A DNA stretch of 64,000 bases, from the NCBI GenBank assembly GCA_014871385.1, contig CM026422.1:14952127-15016126 (forward strand), written 5' to 3'. The notes beneath the pieces were generated by a model. It searched no databases. It had not been told where the DNA came from and saw only the letters and a list, made by a program, of their open reading frames with translations. The DNA comes from Ceratodon purpureus. Lineage: Eukaryota > Streptophyta > Bryopsida > Pseudoditrichales > Ditrichaceae. The translations under genes and the position numbers were made by a program. Positions 35,678 through 44,989 of the stretch are shown here, one piece after another; positions within the stretch are counted from its first letter, which is position 1; each line of letters opens with the position of its first letter.

Positions 35678-37613
35678 CTACTCCACGTTTGCGTTTGTGG
35701 CAATTGCCTCAACAAGGCTCGACAGTCCCTCCATGTTGGTGTCGTCCTCGTTCTTCTCTGCTTCAGGTGGTCCTTGCGTGGTGGCGGATGAGTCCTTGTT
35801 CCCATCTCCAGATGGGGCTGCCTGGGTCTCCTGAGGAGAGCGTTGCGTGGGATCGAACGCCAGGGAGTCTGAGTCGGGGAGAGCATCCTCTGCAGTTGCT
35901 GGCAACAAACAAGAGTTAGAAAACAAGAAAATGTAAATGTAACAACAAGGCAGGCAACAAGAAATGGGTAGATGGGATGAGGGGCCACAAACCTTGGTCG
36001 CCCTTGGCCTTCTTCCACGGAAGCGCGGCCACTGAGGGGGCAGCGGGCCTCTTGCTGCCAGCACGTGGTGAAGCGGGCTCGGCCAGAAGGATCTCCTCCG
36101 TGAGGCGTAGTTCCTCCGCGGCCTTGGAGTCAAGGTCGAAGCCCCACTGCCCAAGCCACCCTCCAGTCATCCCCCGCTCGCATCGACGGCACCGGGCGTC
36201 CTGGGAGAAGACTGCCTCAAACATACAATGGGGATGTGCCAAGCAGCCGCAGAACAAAGGTACGCAGCAGGTGTCAACGAAGTAACGCTCGCAGAAGGGG
36301 CATGGGTCGTTCAGGGCTATTGGCAACACCTGGAACTCCAATGGATAACGAGCCAACACCTTCTTCGGGCGCAAGAAAGCTGAAGCCAACTCCAAGGCCG
36401 AGATCTCCGCTGTCAGCGCGGAGACCTCGGCGTGGCGTCTCTGCTCATCGGCTTCCATCTCCTCCAACTTCTTGTAGACCCTGTCAATGCGGGCTTGGGC
36501 CTCCATCAGTGCCTTGCTTGCAAGCCCCAGCTTGTCTTGGCCTAAGCGGGCCGCGTGATCAAAGCGCCTCTTCTCTTGGTCGTTGCCATCAGCCGCGGCC
36601 TTCTTGGAGGCCTCGCGGGCGGAGAAGATGTTGTCATAGAGCTTGGACTCCTCGGCCTCCTTGGCTTTGATGTAGTCCCGCTGGGTTGCAAGGTCGACCT
36701 TCACGCGGTCCCGGCTGGCCTCCACCTTCAGAAGTGCCGCCTCCAAGGACTTCTTCTTGAGGCGCTGCTGCTCCAGGACCTGCTTCGGATCCGTTGCCAC
36801 CAAGGGCTGCACCTTGATGGCAACGGCAGCAAGGGCCTTCACGGCCTTCTTCTCAGCCACGGCCTTGGCAGGAGGGGGCAGGGATCTAGGTCCCCTGACC
36901 TTCTTCGCCTCCGCGGCCGTGATCAAAGCCTTGGAGGTGGCTCCAAGTGGCTTGGCTCCTCCGCTCGACTCCGCCCCTCCTCCCTTGCCCTTGCTGCCAG
37001 CACCGGGGATGTGGCCAGCGAGGAAGTCGATAATGGCTTCAATCTGCTCCCTCAAGGCCGGGGGAGTCAACTTCTGCGGATTACGCCCTGGCAGCTTCTC
37101 ACGCCCCTTCACAATTGCCTCCGCCTTCTGGGCGAAGTTGACATCCACGCCCTTCTCAAAGTAGAGGTGGCAAGCCCGAAGAAAGGAGGTCCCGAATGCC
37201 CAGTTGTCGGGGTCACCTCCATAAGTCCACCGGTACATCTCGCAGTATTTCCTCTGGGCCTCCGGATCCTCACAGTCAGCAACGTAGTGCCGCCCAGAAG
37301 AACGCTCTGGCCATCTGTCGATGAAGTCGGCCTTCCTGCAATGCTTGTCGCCGCTGAGGTCACTGAACTTCAACCCCTTGTTGGAGAGCTGCAAGGTGCG
37401 GGCGAAGAAGTCCTCATCGTAATCCGCAGCCTGCCTACCCAGCAGAAATGGGGCGAGGTGGTGGAGCTGTGCATGAAGTGCAGGGGGTAAGCCGTCCAAG
37501 TCGAAGGCGTCATCCCACGGCGTCTCAACATCGTTGCCATCCTCCTTGCTGTCAGCAACCTCGACGACCTCCTTCTTCACGACGGCCTCCTTTCCCTTCC
37601 TACGGCTCGACAT
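35678..37613 (-). CDS. Coiled-coil protein with RING-like Cys/His cluster, 613 residues (nested element)
   Basis: Exons 37613-35993 and 35898-35678 total 1842 nt and join in phase 1. The start M-S-S-R-R-K-G-K-E is chosen because an acceptor-like site lies just upstream and the frame before it looks non-coding. The N-terminal third is acidic then globular (F-I-D-R-W-P-E-R; W-T-Y-G-G-D-P-D-N-W). Residues of about 270-420 are Ala/Lys/Glu-rich and strongly coiled-coil. A cluster C-P-F-C ... C-C-x4-C-x-C-x3-H-x2-C ... C-R-R-C follows at about 438-481, with RING-like spacing. The tail is acidic and basic (nuclear-type K-R-P ... K-K-A-K). A ubiquitin-ligase or DNA/chromatin-binding role is possible, not shown. 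Three separate A-G/D-S-K tetrapeptides are all encoded by the element's GCTGNCAGCAAG motif. Confidence 0.72.
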
Positions 37614-39435
37614 CCCTGGCGCTGGTAGTGCAAAAACAACACGTTTTACGAAAGGGGGATCGCGCATGGCAGCTGAAAAAGGGAAGACCACTGACAAGAC
37701 ATTATTCATTCGGTTTAGTTGAATTTAGTTCTGAAAACATGAAGCCTCACAACTGAAAGGACCTTCGCGGCCATGGCTGAACGACCTCACCCAACTGTGC
37801 CATGCCCCTCTACGCATTGTACAACAACAAAGAGAAATTGCCAAAACAGAGTTGCAAAAACAAGCTGCTTACCTCTAAGCCGAAGCTCAGTCAGAGCTGT
37901 CTTCCGTTGCCGAAGCTCTCTTCGCCGCGCTGTAGCTCTCCTCTGCGCGGCCTGCTCTTCTCTTCCCCTTCTGCTCCCCTCTGCAGCCCGAACCCGCTCT
38001 CTACGCCTTCACTTCCCTCTTCCCCTACAGCTTCCCTCTGCGCCGCGGCTGTCCTTCGGCGCCGAAGCTCCCCAACGCCCCGCTGCTTCTCCCCGCTGCT
38101 CGCGCTGGCCTTCTTCACTGCTCCCTGAGGCGCCCTAGCTCCTCCCCACCCCGCTGGTCGCACCTCCGCGCTGAGCTCCTACCGCTGCAGTGCCAGAGCT
38201 GTGGCCGCAGCCTTCCCCCCCCCCCCTGCTGCCCGCGCAGCTGCTGCGGGCCCGATGCTCGTGACAGCCACCCAGCTCCTCACTCCCCCAACTCCTTCCT
38301 CAGAACTCGACCCCGCTCCTCGCGGCTCCGCCGAACTCCGCACTCCTCAGCTCCCCCAAGCGCACCGCCCTCGCCCCTCCTCCTCACAGGTCCTCCACGG
38401 GTCGCACCTCCCAGTACGGCTGCACGGATGAGTCCTCCACGGCTCCCTCTGCACCCACAAAATCCTCACACCCCCCTCCGCCTAGTTCGAAATTGCGCTC
38501 TTCAACGGTAGAAATCAAGGGTATGGAGAAAGACAAAGGATGAAGAAGCCGAAGCACTACCGTGTCAGTGCAAACCCGAGGCGCCTGCTGGAAGCAAGAG
38601 CGCGGCAGTAGAAGAGAGGAGTGAAGCTAACAGTCAACCCCATATCTTTTTTCGGGAAGAAGGCCCAAGACTGGTGTGAAGGAGACTCTTGCTGGAGTCA
38701 ACCGCCTGCCACGTGGGCAGCGTCCTTCAAGGGGGGTATGAGACTCTTAAGCAATGTTAATTAGGGGGGTCGTAAAGGAGGTGTTGGGAAGGTCACAGCA
38801 ACCTTAATTGTCAATCATTTCCACGGCCTTATACATCATTTCCCCATTTGATTTTAATTGCAACAAATTGGCATAGAAATTAAAATTAAAATTTAAGGGT
38901 GAGTGACATGTATGATTACTAAGACACATTCATTGAATTCATCATTATGAAGAGTTATAATCCCTTGGATTGGTCTTTCTAGTGAAATAACCACAAAACA
39001 AGTTTAGGGGAGAAACATGGTCTAACTCATTCAAAAAAAACATTGTTGCCAGCCACATTCTACATAGGTATAAGTTATAACATAATTACCAAGGCACATT
39101 GCGGTCAAGTCACACACGGCCATTGCTCGCGTCGTCACTGTCCTCATTGCTGCCAGCCACCTCACTGTCAGTGGACTCCCCTTCTTCTCCATGGGTGCCT
39201 CTTTAATAATTATCGAGATTAACTTAGCAATGGATAAGCCATTTTAGGGAATTGCTCGAAAAAATCCTCATTTTTTGATAAATCTATCCGTAAATGGCTA
39301 TTCTAGAATGAAACCAAAAAACATGTTAAAGAAGATCCACTGTCTACTCCGATAAAAAAAATTAAAAAAAATTAAAAACTTGCTACATTATAGATGTCCA
39401 TCCAATGAGTTTAGAACGCATAATTTGTACTCAAT
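37614..39435. other. Spacer of the nested element, pyrimidine-rich then AT-rich
   Basis: The first 0.9 kb (to about 38500) is strongly C/T-rich on the plus strand; its open frames are Ser/Pro/Leu-rich artefacts. The rest is AT-rich with motif copies at about 39045 and 39148. It is the likely promoter of the leftward coiled-coil gene and 3' region of the transposase gene. Confidence 0.45.
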
Positions 39436-42400
39436 TCATACAGGCTCGTTGCCAGCGTCATCGCTGTCCACGTTGTTGCCAGCGTCGTCACCGTCAGTTG
39501 AGTTGCGTCCTTCCTCAAGATCCACATTGTTGCCCTCCTCCCCGGGGTCATCTTCGTTGGCAGATCCTCTTGCTTGATCATTGTTGGCTCCATCACCTCC
39601 AACGGTGTTATCACACACCCAAGCTTTGCCAACACGCCGTCGCCTTGACCGCCAATTCTCCAAAGCCCTGGCAGCATTTGATCGATGCCACTGTTCTCGC
39701 CTTCTACGTGTAGCCTCCATGCGGGCCTCATCGTCCGGGGTATTTAGAACCCTGGTGCACTCTAATTTCTTCTTATACCGATGCTGTATATTTCGGTACC
39801 AATGTTGGAATTGTTGCAAAATCACACTGATGCGCTCTTTGCCACCACCGTGAGCTGTATGCGCTTGATTCGCTGCCTTCGCTTGATGATGGGATTTCTC
39901 CATACCCTGGCAACTCCATACGGCCAGACTACCGTATTCCTCCACAAACCAACTGCCATGCCTGACAATTACATGCTGTCAACAGCCACTCCAAGGTTAG
40001 TCCTGGATAGAGAATTGACGAAAGTGAGGTCAGCCATCAACCCCTAATTCATCCCAAACCTCGTTCATATAACTCACCATGTAGTGCGACACATGCTCCT
40101 CTCCGAAGGCCTCCAAAAATGTTCTCCCCCACGTTTCTATCTTCCCTTTGAACTGGAGTCGTTGTTCTGCTGTCAGCACCAAGCCGCTAAAATATGGTAG
40201 AACCTCTTCAAAGGCTTGCCACATAGCAGCCCTTGCCCTACGATGTGCACCGCCGCCACTATTATTGCTCTCTGCTTGACATATGTCTTTCCAGGCCTTG
40301 TCGTTTCCAGACCATACGCTTGGTTTAAATAGTCTGCTAGCAACAACCTCACAGAAAGATGGCTTCTGTGGCACATTCCCTGTGCTGCCACTCAGTTTCG
40401 GATCCTTTCTAATCTCCACATTGCCACCGTGAGCCCCGATAGCTGACAAGGACTTCTCCATTTGCTCTATGGCTGTAGCCCTCAGTCTTTGATCTTGTAT
40501 GTTCCAGACATAAATGATGTGTTGATGCACAATCTTCTCCGCTAGGCGAACTAGGGCGTGAAGTGTACAAATGTGCACTCTTTGCAACGGAATTGGCAAG
40601 ATAGGCCTCCACCTTGTATGTGCACGCATGTCACATGGTTCTGGCTCCACAGAGTTGGCAAACAGTCCCCCCACCCAGTTTGGTTTCCCACGTTTTCTGA
40701 TGGCAGCACTCGCCTGGCTTGCTGTCCCTACGGTAGGCTTAGCCCTCTTCTGCTCGCAGTATATGCAGTTCATCGCACACGACGGCCCCGACTGAAGCCT
40801 GTACATACACTTGATCGTCTTCATGTCCGCAGCGAGATGCCACTCCACATGGAATTCTCCAACTTCAGGGACCGTGAGTTTCTCGCCACTGGACTGTGCT
40901 GCAATCACAGATGGAAATTTGGATTTCCCAAATATCCACGACAGAACTTCGTAGGACTCTTTTTCCACTTGAAAGGTTGCCACTGGCCAGATTTCCTGCT
41001 CCGACTGGACTGAGAAAAACAGGGCATGGTTTCTCTGAATGTCTGGGTCGAGCGCCCTATTCATCAATGTGATGCTGACCCGTTCAAACTTCTTGCCATT
41101 GACAATCTCGGCCTCGTCCAATTTCATGACAAATACCAGCGGTGCCCCTCTTAACTCTGTGGAAACATGGCGAGTGGATGTGTAAGTCACGGTTAATTGA
41201 TAAATAACCCTCCTGGCAGCAAACTCTGAAAACAACAGTCTGAGGTGATTACGTTACCTTCTTCCGTGATGCCGTAGAAGATCACCATGCTCCTTTGGAC
41301 CACCTCAAGGTCTGTGAATAGGGAATTCTTGTCAGTCAAAACGACTTCCTTTACCATGTCCTCGGACTTCTTGTTCTTCTTAGAACTTGCTGGCAGCGTA
41401 AGTCGACCTTCAGCATGGTAGTATTCGCCAATATACTGTGGCAGGTTTGCATTTAACTCCTGCCGAAGCAGTTTCACGTGATAGGGGCTCGGCAAAATAC
41501 TCCCGGAGACTCCTTTGTTCAGAGCAGCAATGGGAGCCTTCACAGATTTGTAGAGAGCACCATATCCCCGATGGGAAACCCCTGCCTGGTCGCAAGCAGC
41601 AAGAATTTTGTCCGGTCCAATACTCTTACCAATCGATTTGAGCACATTTTTCGCAATATCTGACTGAACATGTGCCATTGCAGGCTGAGAAGCGAGCGCT
41701 ACACCTTCATGCCGTGACAAAATTCGAGCTAGTGCTACTGCAGTCCTATTTTGGGACTCTTTATCCCCCCGCAGTCGAGAGCACTTCCGGTTCTCTCGGT
41801 TCCTTTTGACAACAAACTGCACCACATCTGGTTGCAGCACTGTCCGCACAAGCTTCACTCTTGCTTTTGATCCACCTGATCCAGGTTTTAACTCGTGAAT
41901 CCCTCTGAGAGCCCTCCTCCTATTTCGCATGCCCATGGGGGTCTCCTTCTCGAAGCTGGCCCTCCGCTGGCAGCGGTCAACGTCTTCTTGGAGACCCCGC
42001 ACATGGCGCTCCAATTGCTCCACCCTTTGGGCATGGCAATCACGGACAGCCTGTAATTCAGCTTGCAAATCCCTGCATTTCTTCTCTAACTCAAGGCAAC
42101 GCATTCTCCCCAATTGGACATCTTGGGCTGCCCTTGAGTTGCTGGCCAGAGCTTCGCCTCTAAGCTGAAGCACTTCTTCGCTCAACTGTGCCAACTGGAT
42201 CCGCGTCTCCTCCTGTGTAGAACCATGTACACAATGATCCAGCAGCCTGTGTGTATATCCGCGAAGACCCTGCTCTCCATGACATATGAATTCAACAAAC
42301 TCTTTTAGCGACTTGATTGGAGGTGGCTTCCCTGTCATTGGGTCAACAGGGTAAATGTCTCCATTGATCCACAAGTCAATGTTCGTGTCTCCACGCAACC

Positions 42401-42530
42401 TCCGTGTTGGAAACGAGCTCCTCATGCACAGCTCCACTTGCGTAGAACCTCGTCTCATGACCGGGGCATAGCGTGTGTCCAGTGCAAAGTGGGGAATGTA
42501 CTGATTGCTTCGTTCAGCCCTTGCTGCCAT
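39436..42530 (-). CDS. DDE-type transposase of the nested element, 986 residues
   Basis: Three exons, 42530-41257, 41224-40078 and 39975-39436, sum to exactly 987 codons. The second junction uses a GTGAGT donor. The first intron is only 32 nt. Residues of about 105-190 are coiled coil. Residues of about 320-400 contain a helix-turn-helix-like part (I-L-A-A-C-D-Q-A-G-V-S-H-R-G-Y). The catalytic region has Asp 461 (V-M-K-L-D-E-A-E-I), Asp 558 (W-H-L-A-A-D-M-K), C-x2-C at 578/581 (C-I-Y-C), an L-H helix (I-C-T-L-H-A-L-V-R), H-x4-H at 808/813 and Glu 833 in G-S-L-A-V-W-S-C-Q-G-M-E-K-S-H. The C-x2-C / H-x4-H / G-S-x3-W-x3-G-x-E order is that of RAG1's zinc-binding catalytic core, and CMC/KDZ transposases share the C-x2-C and L-H steps. 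The tail is Asp/Asn-rich. The residue assignments are inference from pattern. Confidence 0.75.
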
Positions 42531-43375
42531 CGTGGACCCTACAGTCGGTAATCTTGATTGAATCTCCCCTGGTCACACTTGGTGATTTGCTGTTATTCGA
42601 GAGAACTTGTTCTGATCTTCGGACACCTCCTACACCCAATGAAAAACTGAATTCACAACCTCAAATACTCCGAACCTAATTCGATAGACCTGCGTGGCAT
42701 CTACAAGCGCTATCGACCACGAAACCTACATTGCCTTATGCCGTTGTGGCAGCAAGGGCTAATGAAATCGAAATTCAAATTGCTCAAAAACCCAGTAGCC
42801 CCTGAACACCCCACAAAGGTTTATCGAATTAGGTTAACTTACCTTCCCTTCAAGTACATCAGTTTTCATCTCTTCGTTGAAACCTTGGTCGCCGACTGAG
42901 AACAACCCCTTGCCGCCGTCGCTGCCAGCGGACGCTGCCAAGAAATGAATTGCAATCTCAATTTTGCTCCTCCGGTCTGGGGCGCCATCGCCACTCGGAA
43001 TCTTTCCCGCAAATCACATACGATTGTGCGTCCCACAGTGCCAACAACGACTTGCTTGAAGCAGAACAGGGCGCTTTGTTTTCTTGGTGCTGAACGGCGT
43101 AGAGCCGGTGGCGCCATCGCGCCCAGACCGTTGTGGCAGCAATTCGAAGTTGACAATCCGTGGATCGAGGCAACGGATCGAGGCACTTCATTAATCGCCG
43201 AGCAATAAATCCCAAGGATTGGCGCTCAACAACCACCGTCCACGCCCTCTCGCCAACAAGGCAAAATCCGGCCACGCAACTCCCGTCCGTCCGCTTCGGG
43301 CAGCGTTTCAGACCCCTGCTGACAGCGACAGAGGGGGTTTTGGGCAGGCAGCCCACCTAATCCGGGCTGCCTTAC
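42531..43375. other. Right internal spacer of the nested element
   Basis: This is the promoter and leader side of the leftward transposase gene. Motif copies lie near 42745, 42920-42930, 43130 and 43317. A perfect 8-bp-stem hairpin, GGCAGCCC/GGGCTGCC with 9-base loop, lies at 43347-43371 immediately inside the TIR, mirroring the hairpin at the other end. No gene is supported. Confidence 0.5.
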
Positions 43376-43409
43376 AAGGCCCGTTGGAGACCTCATTTTT
43401 CCCCTAATG
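43376..43409 (-). repeat. Right terminal inverted repeat of the nested element
   Basis: It is the inverted partner of 32596-32629. Read on the minus strand it begins CATTAGGGG and ends GGTCTCCAACGGGCCTT. Confidence 0.88.
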
Positions 43410-44989
43410 TCTGGCTACCTAAGGTTCATGCGGCACGATGGGCTGACGGCATTAGGGTTTCAGAGAATTCTAACGGGGTCAGCACGGTGCACCTACGCCG
43501 CCCACACGCACTATTCTTCGTGACTCGCAATTCTGCGGATTAACCAACTTACACGTGGGTTGAATTCCACAAGAATTCTCTCCTCCAGTGGTGCCCCTTT
43601 CTCCAGATGAGTCGATGACATGCATCTGCAAATTTCTGAATATCCCGAAATTTGTCCTTAATCGAATCAATACAAGACCACCAATACCGTGACGCCGTCA
43701 GACGCATCAATATAGATAAGTTCTGGAATGGGCGACGTGATCTGTATGTTAATAGACGATAAAATCAAACACTAAAGTTACCGGTATGTGGCCTGACTAA
43801 AGGGCGAAAGGCAGGCACGATAATAGCATTCTGGGGGTGCCGCATTTTCCCGCTTTAATGCATTCTGACGTTCTCCACAGAACCCTGTGCCCTGCAAAAA
43901 GAAAGAGAGAGATCAGCGGATTTTGAGATAACGACAAAACAATTATCGGAATATACACACAACGGGGGAGTTAAAGAACCGCAGAATCCTAAACAAGCAT
44001 GTACAGAGTAGGGGGAAAGCGCAAGAGCAGAGCAAAACCTAATCCATTTACAAGAATCCCACAGTACATGAAGAAATTCTTATAGCTCGAACGGACAGTC
44101 GTGCTACCGGAGGCATTGAGCGCCTTCAGCCATCTCGGCGCCGGAGACATTCGTCATGGAACCATCGCGGATACCAGGGCGCAGCAACGGCCGAGAAGTG
44201 TCCGGGATACCTTCCGCAATTGCGACACCAAGGAGCCTCGAAGGTAGAGAAGATGATATTGAGCATCAGCTATCGCAGTTGAACCTAAGTGGAGAAGGAG
44301 AACAACTCCATATCATTGATCCGTGGTGGGACATTCTTGACCTAGAACAGGACTGGTGACCCTGTCCGCTTGGTAGGGCAATATTCGGACCCATGGTTGA
44401 CATGCAATACCGTGAATGCAAGTCGTATCTCCTAACGACATTACTCTTCTTCAAGATTGCGGAACTACACTGTTGTAATGTGGAAGTCTTTGGTAGTTTG
44501 TGGGGCATGGTGTTCTCCTGGTTGCTAGATATGGTGTTCGTGTAGTACGGAATTCTGCCATTAGGGTTGCTTTCATGATAGGAATGTAATTATTCCTCAA
44601 TCTTCAAGTACAGTTTGAAGCCATGGAGGTTTGAATTGTGTTCCCGAATCCATGTTTAGAGAACTGCCTTCCAGCGCAGGAGCATTGGCTCAATAAAGAT
44701 CGACTCTTGGATCTCAAGATAATTCAGAACATACTGATCTCCACGTTTCTGTCTCTGCCATCGTTCGTGCACCACCTAGTATTCGCACTTATGGAGCGCT
44801 GCGCAGTCGACGAAAACATCCACGAAAGTATGGATGAATAATGTTGTAATCCATTCTAGTCTGACTTAATTATCAATTCCCGCGAGGGTTTTCCATCCCG
44901 CACCACATTGCTGTTTCTTGAGCGAAACCCTCATGCTGTGCGCGTAGGGTTCCCACAAGGATTTTTGGACACATATACAATTACCCAAC
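43410..44989. other. CACTA interior between the nested element and the TNP2 gene
   Basis: This is probably the other half of the divergent CACTA promoter region. A 67-codon frame (44156-44359, ATG start, acidic, W-W-D-I-L-D-L-E-Q-D-W end) could be a leader exon or small protein, but I see no supporting homology. Confidence 0.4.

Larger units (their letters stand above)
32596..43409. mobile_element. Unclassified 10.8-kb DNA transposon with 34-bp imperfect TIRs, nested in the CACTA element
   Basis: The two ends are inverted copies: 32596-32629 and 43376-43409 agree at 28 of 34 positions. Each starts CATTAGG and shares GGTCTCCAACGGGCCTT. Between them are three genes, each with clean splice phases and no stop codons: a 426-residue protein (plus strand), a 613-residue coiled-coil/RING-like protein (minus) and a 986-residue DDE-type transposase (minus). 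A palindromic motif TGCTG(C/T/G)CAGC(A/G) recurs from end to end. The outer flanks (GATACT left, TCTGGC right) show no target duplication. I cannot assign a known superfamily; catalytic hallmarks point towards the CMC/KDZ/Transib-RAG1 group. Confidence 0.85.

Noticed and set aside
37773-38431. Ser/Pro/Leu-rich open frames as extra genes of the nested element
   Set aside because: They are low-complexity pyrimidine-rich DNA with no splice support or domain; it reads open in several frames at once.
32596-43409. The three genes at 33-42.5 kb as ordinary parts of the CACTA element
   Set aside because: They are bounded by their own 34-bp inverted repeats and share a sequence motif absent from the CACTA parts. 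The transposase differs from TNP2, and the CACTA already has its own TNP2.
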